From contig JAHCKF010000079.1 of assembly GCA_026125925.1 (NCBI GenBank), forward strand, positions 1-10,931: DNA of 10,931 bases. The letters are read 5' to 3'. The translations under genes and the position numbers were made by a program. Below the pieces are notes generated by a model, which was given only the letters and a program-made list of their open reading frames with translations, had not been told where the DNA came from and searched no databases. Source of the stretch: Pseudolabrys sp. Lineage in GTDB: Bacteria > Pseudomonadota > Alphaproteobacteria > Rhizobiales > Xanthobacteraceae. Each line of letters begins with the position of its first letter. The stretch's first letter is position 1. Below are positions 1-6,637 of the stretch, piece after piece.

Positions 1-794
1 TCGCCGCGGCCACCGAGCTCGGCATCCTGGTCTGTCACGGTCCGACCGAGGACAACTGCTTCGCGGTCGCCGAGAACACCATCGCCCTGATGCTGGCGCT
101 GCTGAAGAGGATCGCTCGCCGCGACGCCGATGTCCGCGCCGGCCACTGGCGCGAAGAGCGGCACGCCGCCACCTTCCTCGGCGCCCGCGTCTCCGACGGC
201 TATCCCGGCATCACGGTCGGTCTCGTCGGCCTCGGCCGTATCGGCACGCGCGTCTCGCAATTGCTCGCGCCGTGGCGGCTGCGAATCATCGCGTACGATC
301 CTTACGTGCCGCCGACCAGCTTCATGCTCGCCGGTGTCGAGCGCGTCGATTACGACACGCTGCTGCGTCACTGCGATGTCATCTCGTTTCACGCGACGCT
401 CAGCGACGAAACCCGCATGATGTTCGGCGCGCGGGAAATCGACTTGATGAAGCCAGGCGCCGTCGTCATCAATACGGCGCGCGGCAAAATGATCGACGAA
501 GCTGCGGTCGCCGCCGCGCTGCGCGAGGGCCGTCTCGGCGGCGCCGCGATTGACGCCTTCGAGGAAGAGCCGCTCCCCATGGACTCGCCGCTGCGCGGCA
601 TCGGCGACACGCTGATCCTGTCGCCGCACGCCACCGCCAAAACCGACACGATCGAATTGCGCGCCGGCGCCGAATGGGCCGGCCGCTCGGTGCACGACGC
701 TCTGCGCGGCCGCCTACCCGACAATGTCTACAACAAGGACGCCATCGCGCTGTGGAAGCAGCGCTTCGGCGGCGTCGATCTGTCAAAAGCCTGA
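1..794 (+). CDS. D-isomer-specific 2-hydroxyacid dehydrogenase, 5'-truncated
   Basis: This is the C-terminal part of an NAD(P)-dependent 2-hydroxyacid dehydrogenase of the phosphoglycerate/formate dehydrogenase family, which interconverts a D-2-hydroxy acid and a 2-oxo acid in the cytosol. The reading frame is open from base 3 with no start codon that fits the family, so the gene begins upstream; 263 codons are visible, and family members usually have about 310-340 residues. The Rossmann dinucleotide motif is seen as VGLVGLGRIGTRV (nt 216-254). The family catalytic triad is intact: Arg in NTARG (nt 480-482), Glu in DAFEEEP (nt 567-569) and His in LSPHAT (nt 627-629). The stop is TGA at 792-794, convergent with the alanine dehydrogenase gene. 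The substrate cannot be deduced. Annotators might call it phosphoglycerate dehydrogenase, but no ACT or other regulatory domain follows the catalytic core, so a broad-specificity hydroxyacid dehydrogenase is equally likely. Confidence 0.9.
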   Translation, partial: AAATELGILVCHGPTEDNCFAVAENTIALMLALLKRIARRDADVRAGHWREERHAATFLGARVSDGYPGITVGLVGLGRIGTRVSQLLAPWRLRIIAYDPYVPPTSFMLAGVERVDYDTLLRHCDVISFHATLSDETRMMFGAREIDLMKPGAVVINTARGKMIDEAAVAAALREGRLGGAAIDAFEEEPLPMDSPLRGIGDTLILSPHATAKTDTIELRAGAEWAGRSVHDALRGRLPDNVYNKDAIALWKQRFGGVDLSKA

Positions 795-803
795 CCCGCA
801 AAC

Positions 804-831
804 GAAAAGGGGCCGCCCTTGCGGGCGGCCC
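804..831 (-). terminator. Rho-independent terminator for the minus-strand ald gene
   Basis: A perfect 9-bp inverted repeat, GGGCCGCCC at 810-818 and GGGCGGCCC at 823-831, encloses a 4-nt loop. Read on the minus strand it is followed by CCTTTT (complement of the A-run at 805-808), the short U-tract expected downstream of ald, whose stop codon is 34 bp before the stem. On the plus strand it may also slow readthrough from the hydroxyacid dehydrogenase, but there is no T-run on that side. Confidence 0.8.
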
Positions 832-864
832 AGTGACCGGGAGGAAGCGCCGGTGCAGGGCTCG

Positions 865-1980
865 TCACGCCGCGATGGCGTTTTCCGCCGCGACGTAAGG
901 CAGGTTCAGGCTGTCGGCGACCGCCTTGTAGGTCACCTTGCCCCTGTGAACGTTGAGGCCGTTGCGCAGATGCGGGTTGGCAAGCAGCGCTTTCAAGCCT
1001 GACGACGCCAGAGCGAGGCCGAACGGCAATGTCGCATTGTTGAGCGCGTGGCTCGACGTGACGGGCACGGCGCCGGGCATGTTGGCGACGCAATAGTGGA
1101 TGACGCCGTCCACGACGTAAGTCGGCTCGGCGTGCGTCGTCGCGTGAGACGTCTCAAAGCAACCGCCCTGGTCGATGGCGACATCGACAATGACCGCGCC
1201 CGTTTTCATAGTCTTCAGTTTGTCGCGACCGACGAGCTTTGGCGCGCTGGCGCCGGGCACCAGCACCGCGCCGATCACGACATCGGCCGCGGCGACCTCG
1301 TTGTCGAGCGCGTCACCGGTCGAATACAACGTGCGGACGCGGCCCGTGAACATATCGTCGAGTTCGCGGAGCCGCGGCAGCGAACGGTCCAGGATCGTGA
1401 CTTCCGCGCCGAGACCAACCGCCATGCGTGCGGCATGCGCGCCGACAACGCCGCCGCCGATCACCACGACGCGGCCGGCCGGCACACCAGGAACGCCGCC
1501 AATGAGCAGGCCGCGGCCGCCGGCGGGGCGCTTGAGCGCGACCCCCGCGGCCTCGATCGACAGACGGCCAGCGACTTCGCTCATCGGCGCTAGCAGCGGC
1601 AGGCCGCCGCGCTCGTCCGTCACAGTCTCATAGGCTACCGCGGTGCAGCCCGACTTGATCAGAGCTGCCGTCTGTTCCGGATCCGGCGCCAGATGGAGAT
1701 AGGTGAACAGGATCTGGCCTTCGCGGAGCTGCGCGCACTCGTCGAGCTGCGGCTCCTTGACCTTGACGATCATATCCGCATTCTTGAACACCTCTTCCGC
1801 GGAATTCGCGATCGAGGCGCCGGCCTGGCGGTAGACGTCATCGGCGGCGCCAATGCCTTCGCCTGCGCCGCTCTGCACCAGAACCTTGTGACCGCGCTGG
1901 ACATACTCCCGGACAGATGCCGGGGTGAGGCCAACGCGATACTCATGAGTTTTGATTTCGCTAGGAACGCCGACGAGCAT
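865..1980 (-). CDS. ald: Alanine dehydrogenase
   Basis: L-alanine dehydrogenase catalyses the reversible NAD-dependent deamination of L-alanine to pyruvate and ammonia, in the cytosol, and is commonly a homohexamer. The product is 371 residues, the standard length for bacterial Ald. The N-terminal catalytic domain starts [20 protein letters not shown], and residues known from characterised Ald enzymes fall at their usual numbers: Arg15 and Lys75 (pyruvate binding), His96 (catalytic) and Asp270. The NAD-binding Rossmann motif [17 protein letters not shown] spans residues 171-187, followed by the acidic residue in TILD (Asp198). The ATG start is supported by a strong GGGAGGGG ribosome site at 1988-1995 on the minus strand. 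The gene is divergent from an Lrp/AsnC regulator 126 bp away, the arrangement typical of alanine-responsive control. No damage or unusual composition is seen. Confidence 0.97.
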   Translation of the reverse strand: MLVGVPSEIKTHEYRVGLTPASVREYVQRGHKVLVQSGAGEGIGAADDVYRQAGASIANSAEEVFKNADMIVKVKEPQLDECAQLREGQILFTYLHLAPDPEQTAALIKSGCTAVAYETVTDERGGLPLLAPMSEVAGRLSIEAAGVALKRPAGGRGLLIGGVPGVPAGRVVVIGGGVVGAHAARMAVGLGAEVTILDRSLPRLRELDDMFTGRVRTLYSTGDALDNEVAAADVVIGAVLVPGASAPKLVGRDKLKTMKTGAVIVDVAIDQGGCFETSHATTHAEPTYVVDGVIHYCVANMPGAVPVTSSHALNNATLPFGLALASSGLKALLANPHLRNGLNVHRGKVTYKAVADSLNLPYVAAENAIAA

Positions 1981-1987
1981 GCGTAAT

Positions 1988-1996
1988 CCCCTCCCT
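1988..1996 (-). promoter_or_regulatory. Ribosome binding site of ald
   Basis: On the minus strand the sequence AGGGAGGGG lies 7 bases upstream of the ald ATG. It is a near-ideal Shine-Dalgarno match and fixes the start of Ald at base 1980, giving a protein that begins exactly where the family does. Confidence 0.75.
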
Positions 1997-2031
1997 GTGT
2001 TGACGGCACGCTAGACCAGGACGAGGTTGTT

Positions 2032-2080
2032 TTTCCGGCGTTTCCTGCGCTATGTTTCTCCATCGCGCAGCTTTCCGGCG
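2032..2080. promoter_or_regulatory. Candidate regulator-binding region between ald and lrp-like gene (three 9-mer repeats)
   Basis: The 126-bp divergent intergenic region contains three same-orientation copies of TTTCC(G/T)GCG: 2032-2040 (TTTCCGGCG), 2041-2049 (TTTCCTGCG) and 2072-2080 (TTTCCGGCG). The first two abut; the third starts 31 bp after the second, close to three helical turns. Lrp/AsnC proteins bind several degenerate sites along one DNA face, so this is a reasonable place for the adjacent regulator to act on ald and on itself. The repeats are seen directly; the binding role is inferred. No convincing -35/-10 pair could be assigned to either gene. Confidence 0.4.
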
Positions 2081-2106
2081 CACAACATCAGATCACGGCT
2101 CGTTTC

Positions 2107-2601
2107 GTGCACGATTTGGACAAGATCGATATCGCGTTGCTGCGGGAAATCGCCGGCAATGCCCGGGCGTCCCATGTCGAGCTCGCCGAGCGCGTCGGGC
2201 TGTCGAGCACGGCCTGTTCCCGCCGTCTGGCCGTCCTAGAGGAGGAAGGATTCATCGCCGGCTATCACGCCGCGCTCGGCCTGCACGCGCTCGGCCTCGG
2301 CACGACGGTCATCGTGCGCATCACGCTGGAAAGCCAGAGCGAGGAAGCGCTGCAGTCCTTCGAGGCGGCGGTGGCGAAGTGTCCATCAGTCGTCCGCTGC
2401 CTGCTGATGTCGGGTTCGGACGACTATCTCGTGACCATTCTCGCGCGCGGCATCGAGGACTTCGAGCACATCCACAAGACGCAACTGTCGCGCCTGCCCA
2501 AAGTCGCGCGCATTCACTCGAGCTTCGCCATCCGCAACGTCGTCGAACGCCCCTTCCCCCCGACCGCTTTGGCTGAAAGCGCAAAGCGGCCGAAGCGGTG
2601 A
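2107..2601 (+). CDS. Lrp/AsnC-family transcriptional regulator (probable ald regulator)
   Basis: This 164-residue protein has the two-domain layout of the Lrp/AsnC family. An N-terminal winged helix-turn-helix (about residues 5-53, beginning DKIDIALLREI, recognition helix around LSSTACSRRL) is followed by a hinge and a C-terminal RAM/ligand-binding domain (about residues 65-140, with VVRCLLMSGSDDYLV). Such proteins form dimers or octamers and respond to amino acids. The chosen start is GTG at 2107, because no ATG lies in frame nearby and the family begins only a few residues before the DxxD motif. The upstream Shine-Dalgarno is weak, so TTG at 2116 is a possible alternative. Its divergence from ald strongly suggests that it senses alanine or a related amino acid and controls ald, as in mycobacterial AldR-type systems. 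Its stop is only 4 bp from the stop of the convergent monooxygenase gene. Confidence 0.93.
   Translation: MHDLDKIDIALLREIAGNARASHVELAERVGLSSTACSRRLAVLEEEGFIAGYHAALGLHALGLGTTVIVRITLESQSEEALQSFEAAVAKCPSVVRCLLMSGSDDYLVTILARGIEDFEHIHKTQLSRLPKVARIHSSFAIRNVVERPFPPTALAESAKRPKR
2564..2589. terminator. Possible hairpin terminator at the convergent lrp/monooxygenase ends
   Basis: CCGCTTTG (2564-2571) and CAAAGCGG (2582-2589) are perfect complements. The loop can extend the stem by GCT/AGC around a GAA triloop, leaving one bulged G. It lies inside the last codons of the Lrp-like gene and just beyond the stop of the convergent monooxygenase gene (2606). Neither side has a clear T-run, so intrinsic termination is uncertain; it may act only as an RNA 3'-end stabiliser. 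Confidence 0.35.
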
Positions 2602-2605
2602 AGGG

Positions 2606-4123
2606 CTACTTGACGTCGCCTTCCGGCGGCAACGCCAGCGCACTTTCGACCATGCCGGTCGCCCGGGCGAAATCGAAGTTGCGATAGACGTTCATCTTCA
2701 CCAGGAACGACGCGCCGCCGTAGAACTTCTCGTATTGCTGGTGGCGGCTGCCGAATTCCGAGCCGATGAAGTCCCAAGCCATGCGCATGACCGCGACGCG
2801 GCTCTTGGCATCGGCAACGCCGGACTGCATGAACCGGTCGATGTCGGCGCGCATGTCGGGGTTCTGGAAGTCGGCATAGGCCGACGGCACGGTGATCATG
2901 CCGGCGCCGCTGAGCTCGCGAATGATTTCGAGCATGCGCGAATTCAGCTCGGACTGCAGCGCCATGATCGAATACAGCGCCGTCTTGGAAGGCCAGAGTA
3001 CGCCGTCCTTGTCGATGGTCGCCGTGGTCTCCTGGGACAGCAGCATGTTCTCGACGATCGAGACGAGCGAGGCGAGTTCGCCCATCTGCACCTGAACGGC
3101 CGGGTTGGAATCGTTGCCGGTCATTTCGTTCATGCGCTTGGAAAGGCCTATCATGAAGCGCAGCTTGGTCGCGTAACGCGCCTGCGCCTGATAATTGCCG
3201 TAGAGATGCGACGGCGTCCGCCACCACTGATCGCGGCACACCGCCGGATTGCGGTAGATAAAGACGTTTTCCCACGGCACGAAGACGTTATCGAGCACGA
3301 CGAAGCAATCGACTTCGTCGAAGCGCGAGGATAGCGGGTAGTCGTAGGAATTGTCCGCGACGTTCGCATAGGCGCGGCGCGGATAGAGCTTGAGGCCCGG
3401 CGCGTTGGCCGGGATCGCGACGCCGTTGGCATAGTTTTCGTCGCCCGGCTGCAGCGGATGGATGCAGCTGAGATAGATGTAGTCCGAGTAGAGGCCGGCG
3501 GTGGCGAGTTGCTGCGCACCCGACAGATAGATGCCGGCATCGGTTTCCTTGACGACGCCGGCATACAAGGTCGGATCGCTCTGCTGATGCGCCGGCTTGC
3601 TGCGGTCGATCTGCGGCGGGACGATGGCGTAGCTCAGATACTGATGCGTATCGCGGATCTTCTCATAGAAGTTGACGACGTTGTCGGCGAACTTCTGGCC
3701 GCCGGCCGCGAACACGCTCGGCACCGCGGCGTAACCGGCGAAGAAGCCGGCGACGTGGTCGGGCGTCCGGCCCATCAGGCCGTAGGTCGCTTCCGCCCAA
3801 GTCTCGGCCGCGAGGCGCTTCGCCTTGAGGTCGGCATGGCATTTCGGAATCTGGTAGGCGCGCCAGACCGGGTTGCCGGTCTTCGGCGACGTGAAGGTCA
3901 TGCGCTCGCGCATCTCCGGCGCGGCGGCGATGTCGAACAGGCGGGCCAGCGACCTGGCGCCGCCGGCGAAAGCCTTGTGGGTCGTGACGTCCTTGACCTT
4001 CTCGCCATCGACATAGACCTGACGGCCGTCGCGCAGGGATTCGAGATATTCGGCGCCTGTGCGCAATCCGGTGCCGGAACTCTTCCGGGAACTCCCCTTC
4101 GTCACGTTTTCAACGACGTTCAT
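2606..4123 (-). CDS. HpaB-family FADH2-dependent monooxygenase, large component
   Basis: This 505-residue protein belongs to the 4-hydroxyphenylacetate 3-hydroxylase (HpaB) family, the oxygenase half of two-component flavin monooxygenases with an acyl-CoA-dehydrogenase-like fold. It would use reduced FAD from a separate reductase, plus O2, to hydroxylate a phenolic or heteroaromatic substrate. Family signatures in order are RTGAEYLESLRDGR (21-34), YGLMGRTPDH (114-123), the flavin-region motif VPPQIDR (168-174), LDNVFVPWENVF (277-288), RELSGAG (402-408) and WDFIGSEFGSRHQQYEKFYGG near 450-470. Length matches the family (about 480-520). The ATG at 4123 has AAGGAA 4 nt and GGAGG 12 nt upstream on the minus strand. 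It is divergent from the MFS-to-reductase operon, whose last gene encodes the likely flavin reductase partner. The substrate is unknown: the family also includes halophenol and pyrrole-type oxygenases and 4-hydroxybutyryl-CoA dehydratase. The last lacks the hydroxylase pairing with a reductase seen here. Confidence 0.9.
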   Translation of the reverse strand: MNVVENVTKGSSRKSSGTGLRTGAEYLESLRDGRQVYVDGEKVKDVTTHKAFAGGARSLARLFDIAAAPEMRERMTFTSPKTGNPVWRAYQIPKCHADLKAKRLAAETWAEATYGLMGRTPDHVAGFFAGYAAVPSVFAAGGQKFADNVVNFYEKIRDTHQYLSYAIVPPQIDRSKPAHQQSDPTLYAGVVKETDAGIYLSGAQQLATAGLYSDYIYLSCIHPLQPGDENYANGVAIPANAPGLKLYPRRAYANVADNSYDYPLSSRFDEVDCFVVLDNVFVPWENVFIYRNPAVCRDQWWRTPSHLYGNYQAQARYATKLRFMIGLSKRMNEMTGNDSNPAVQVQMGELASLVSIVENMLLSQETTATIDKDGVLWPSKTALYSIMALQSELNSRMLEIIRELSGAGMITVPSAYADFQNPDMRADIDRFMQSGVADAKSRVAVMRMAWDFIGSEFGSRHQQYEKFYGGASFLVKMNVYRNFDFARATGMVESALALPPEGDVK

Positions 4124-4193
4124 GGCGTTCCTTAACCTCCGCGATCGATGAATTTCCCGCCGAGGCGTGGGGATAACGGTCCCGCTCCGCCTC

Positions 4194-4223
4194 TTGCATT
4201 ATGCTATAAAACATAGGTATGTT
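4194..4223 (+). promoter_or_regulatory. Candidate promoter of the MFS-DUF2848-cupin operon
   Basis: In an AT-rich island of otherwise GC-rich DNA, TTGCAT (4194-4199) and TATGTT (4218-4223) form a sigma-70-like -35/-10 pair with an 18-bp spacer, about 50 bp upstream of the transporter ATG. On the opposite strand CATAAT (complement of 4198-4203) is a good -10 for the divergent monooxygenase, though I could not assign a matching -35. The assignments are by eye only. Confidence 0.4.
4210..4223. promoter_or_regulatory. Palindromic operator candidate in the divergent monooxygenase/transporter promoter
   Basis: AACATA-GG-TATGTT is a perfect inverted repeat with 6-bp arms and a 2-bp centre, overlapping the candidate -10 of the plus-strand operon and lying between the two divergent start sites. 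Its size and symmetry suit a dimeric winged-helix repressor; the MarR protein encoded at 8195-8815 is the nearest candidate. Binding would control both directions at once. The symmetry is seen directly; the regulator assignment is inferred. Confidence 0.5.
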
Positions 4224-4272
4224 AGATTAGCAATCAAATTCCGCACCCGGCCGGGATAACAAGGAAATTTCG

Positions 4273-5520
4273 ATGACGACCAGTTCGGTCTCCGACACGA
4301 CCCTGACTTCAAATCCGGCTGCGAAGCGGCGCTGGCTCGTCGCCGGCGTGCTGTTGCTGGTTGTGATCGCCGGCTTCTTCGACCGCATCAGCATTGCGGT
4401 GCTGTTCACCAACGCCGATTTCAATCAGGCGATCGGCATCGGCTTCAATCCGCCGATGCTGGGCCTGTTGATGACGTCGTTCCTCCTCGCCTATGGCGTG
4501 GCCGGCATATTCCTGAGTTTCATCGGCGACATTTACGGACCGCGGCGCAGCCTCGCCGTCGGCGCGACGCTGTGGGGCGTATTCATGGTGCTGATCGGCG
4601 CCGCCAGCTCCTTCGCCGCGATGATCGTCTATCGGATCTTGCTTGGTCTCTCGGAAGGCCCGCAGTTCGCGCTGGTCAACAAGGTGGTCAAGCGCTGGTT
4701 CCCCAAGCACGAGCAGGCCCGCGCCAATTCGGTGTGGATGGTCGGCAGCCCGCTCGGCTCGGCCATCGGCTTCCCGCTGACCATCGCGTTGGTCGCCGCC
4801 TTCGGCTGGCGCTCGTCATTCTATGCGCTGGCGATCCTCAACATCGTCATCATCGTGCCATTGGTGCTGATGCTGGTGCGCGACTGGCCGCCCTACCGCG
4901 AGGCCGAAGCGCGTGCCGAGGAATCTTCGACCACCTCGATGACCGGCAGCATCGGCATCTTCCTGAAGGACTGGCGCTTCTGGATGATCCTGATCTTTAA
5001 CTCGGCCTGTCTCGTCTATCTCTGGGGCCTCAATGCCTGGCTCCCAAGCTATCTGCAGAAGGTGCAGCATTTCGATCTCAAATCGCTCGGCTTCTTCGCC
5101 TCGCTGCCCTTCATCCTGATGTTCTTCGGCGAGTTGCTCGGCGGCTATATCTCCGACCGCATCGGGCGCCGCGCCATCGTCTGCTTCATCGGCCTGTTCA
5201 TGGCCGGCGCGCTGATCTATGTCGTGTCTTTCGTCTCCAACCCTTACGCCGCCGCCATTGTGATGGCGCTCAGCGCGGGATTCTGGGGCTCGGCGCTGCC
5301 GCCGCTCTTCGCCATGGCGGCGCAGATCATCCCGCCGCAGGTCACGGCCTCGGGCGTCGGCGTCTACAATGGCGCGGGCAACCTGATCGGCGCCTGCTCG
5401 CCGCTGCTGATGGGCTGGATCATCGGCACCTCCGGCAACTTCGACGCCGGCCTTCTGGTGCTCGTGGGCGCCGGCGTTGTTGGATCACTCTTCATGCTGC
5501 CGCTCATCAAGCGTTACTGA
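4273..5520 (+). CDS. MFS transporter, anion:cation symporter (ACS)-like
   Basis: This is a 415-residue integral inner-membrane protein of the major facilitator superfamily, probably a proton-coupled importer of an organic anion. About 12 hydrophobic segments are visible, starting around residue 22, with a central hydrophilic loop near residues 203-225. Family marks include FFDRISIAV at the end of TM1 (Asp37-Arg38), the motif-A-like GDIYGPRR between TM2 and TM3 (85-92), RILLGLSEGPQF in TM4 (Arg121, Glu128), WFP at 142-144 and a second motif A, SDRIGRR (294-300). These resemble the ACS/phthalate-permease group that moves carboxylates. ATG 4273 has AAGGAA 6 nt upstream. It is the first gene of a five-gene operon; the next start is 16 bp after its stop. 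Its presence beside a monooxygenase suggests uptake of the pathway substrate. Export is less likely for this subfamily but not excluded. Confidence 0.9.
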   Translation: MTTSSVSDTTLTSNPAAKRRWLVAGVLLLVVIAGFFDRISIAVLFTNADFNQAIGIGFNPPMLGLLMTSFLLAYGVAGIFLSFIGDIYGPRRSLAVGATLWGVFMVLIGAASSFAAMIVYRILLGLSEGPQFALVNKVVKRWFPKHEQARANSVWMVGSPLGSAIGFPLTIALVAAFGWRSSFYALAILNIVIIVPLVLMLVRDWPPYREAEARAEESSTTSMTGSIGIFLKDWRFWMILIFNSACLVYLWGLNAWLPSYLQKVQHFDLKSLGFFASLPFILMFFGELLGGYISDRIGRRAIVCFIGLFMAGALIYVVSFVSNPYAAAIVMALSAGFWGSALPPLFAMAAQIIPPQVTASGVGVYNGAGNLIGACSPLLMGWIIGTSGNFDAGLLVLVGAGVVGSLFMLPLIKRY

Positions 5521-5536
5521 GGCAAAGGAACCCTTC

Positions 5537-6226
5537 ATGCCCGAGATCAAGCTCACCTTCTCGTCCGACGACGCCAGCGGCGACATGAACGTCACCGTCT
5601 CCTCGCTCGTCATCGCCGGCTGGACCGGACGCGACCCGGCGGCGATGGAGGCGCATATCGTCGAACTGGAAAAGCTCGGCGTGAAGCGGCCGGCCTCGAC
5701 GCCGATCTTCTACCGCGGCGCGACGTCGCTGCTCACCCAGGCGGCCGAGATCGAAGTCGTCGGCACCCATTCGAGCGGTGAAGTCGAGCCGGTGATCTTC
5801 AGCCTGCCGGACGGCCTCTGGCTCGGCGTCGGCTCCGATCACACCGACCGCCAGGTCGAGACCGTCGGCATCACCATCTCCAAACAGATGTGCGCCAAGC
5901 CGGTATCGAAGCGGCTGTGGCGCTTCGCCGACGTATCGGCGCGCTGGGATCAACTGCTGGTACGCTCCTTCGCCACCCGGGGCGGCAAGCGCAGCCTCTA
6001 TCAGGAAGGCCCGCTCGCCAAGATGCGCCATCCCGACGACCTGACCACGCGCTATCTCGGCGCCGGCGCCAAGCTGCCGGTCGGCACCGCGATGTTCTGC
6101 GGCACGCTGGCCGTGCACGGCGAGATCGCCGGCGCCGACCTGTTCGAACTCGAACTCGAAGACCCGGTCGCCAAGCGCAAGATCACCCACCGCTACACCA
6201 CTCTCACCCTGCCGATCGCCGGCTAA
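5537..6226 (+). CDS. DUF2848 family protein, possible FAH-like hydrolase
   Basis: The 229-residue product resembles the DUF2848 family, which has no assigned function that I know of. ATG 5537 is preferred over the in-frame upstream start inside the transporter gene, because AAAGGAA lies about 6 nt before it and the protein then starts at the family's usual point. No signal peptide or membrane segment is seen, so it is cytosolic. Likely functional residues are clustered in GSDHTDR (99-105), followed by Glu108 and KQMCAKPVS (116-124); the C-terminal half carries GTAMFCGTLAVHGEI (183-197) and a strand-rich FELELEDP end. The His/Asp/Glu cluster and the KP element recall the fumarylacetoacetate hydrolase (FAH) fold, which cleaves or decarboxylates oxo acids using a metal. 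That is an analogy, not a demonstrated relation. It sits between the transporter and the cupin in a tight operon, consistent with a catabolic enzyme. Confidence 0.8.
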   Translation: MPEIKLTFSSDDASGDMNVTVSSLVIAGWTGRDPAAMEAHIVELEKLGVKRPASTPIFYRGATSLLTQAAEIEVVGTHSSGEVEPVIFSLPDGLWLGVGSDHTDRQVETVGITISKQMCAKPVSKRLWRFADVSARWDQLLVRSFATRGGKRSLYQEGPLAKMRHPDDLTTRYLGAGAKLPVGTAMFCGTLAVHGEIAGADLFELELEDPVAKRKITHRYTTLTLPIAG

Positions 6227-6239
6227 CCCGCGAGGTCCC

Positions 6240-6632
6240 ATGCCCTTCAACAAGCCGCATCTCGAATTCTTTGCCCTCGACATGAACGCCGGCTGGGAGA
6301 CGCCGCCGGGCTATCCGACCGGCATCAAGCAGAAGATTCTGGCCAGCGACCTCAACGAAAAGGCCAAGACCGGCAGCCGCTCGCGCATCCTGCGCTTCGA
6401 TCCCGGCGTCTTCACCACCGATCCCTTCGTGCACGATCACTGGGAAGAAGTGTTCCTGTTCTCCGGCGACCTCACCGTGGGCAACGACAAGAACGGCAAC
6501 GGCGGCGAGCCGTTCAATCCGCTGACCTATGCCTGCCGTCCGCCGGGCGCCTATCACGGCCCGTTCAAGTCGGAGAAGGGCTGCATGCTGTTCGAGATCC
6601 ACTACTACGACGAAACCCAGAACAAGAAGTAG
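6240..6632 (+). CDS. Small single-domain cupin protein
   Basis: This 130-residue cytosolic protein has one cupin barrel. Motif 1 is HDHWEEVFLFSG, with His65, His67 and Glu69 or Glu70 as metal ligands, and is slightly compact compared with the HxHxxxxE consensus. Motif 2 is PPGAYHG with the fourth ligand His106. The intact four-ligand set implies bound Fe, Mn, Ni or Zn and a possible role as a small dioxygenase, isomerase or decarboxylase, or as a sugar/acid-binding accessory protein. The ATG follows GAGG by 4 nt and begins 13 bp after the DUF2848 stop; the next gene starts 5 bp after its own stop, so it is clearly co-transcribed. The cupin fold is too versatile to name a reaction. Confidence 0.85.
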   Translation: MPFNKPHLEFFALDMNAGWETPPGYPTGIKQKILASDLNEKAKTGSRSRILRFDPGVFTTDPFVHDHWEEVFLFSGDLTVGNDKNGNGGEPFNPLTYACRPPGAYHGPFKSEKGCMLFEIHYYDETQNKK

Positions 6633-6637
6633 CGCCG

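Noticed and set aside
865..1980. Alanine dehydrogenase as part of the monooxygenase pathway (for example recycling ammonia)
   Set aside because: It has its own divergent Lrp-type regulator and a terminator, and is separated from the module by convergent transcription; there is no sequence evidence for a link.
2514..3275. Long open frames overlapping the real genes, for example minus 2514-3275, 5507-6283, 6932-7537, 7801-8610 and 9199-10056, and plus 1048-1593 and 3458-4135
   Set aside because: They overlap clearly recognisable genes, show Arg/Ala/Gly/His-rich low-information translations typical of shadow frames in GC-rich DNA, and match no family I recognise.
2606..4123. 4-hydroxybutyryl-CoA dehydratase
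   Set aside because: It shares the HpaB-like fold, but no CoA-pathway genes are present and an HpaC-type reductase is nearby, which supports a monooxygenase.
4246..4255. CCCGGCCGGG palindrome before the transporter ribosome site, and the similar GCCGTACGGC at 9926-9935
   Set aside because: Short GC palindromes without a loop are frequent in GC-rich DNA, and neither has a T-run or other sign of function.
5477..5536. In-frame upstream start extending the DUF2848 protein into the transporter gene
   Set aside because: It would overlap the transporter by 44 bp and add 20 residues unlike the family; ATG 5537 has a good ribosome site.
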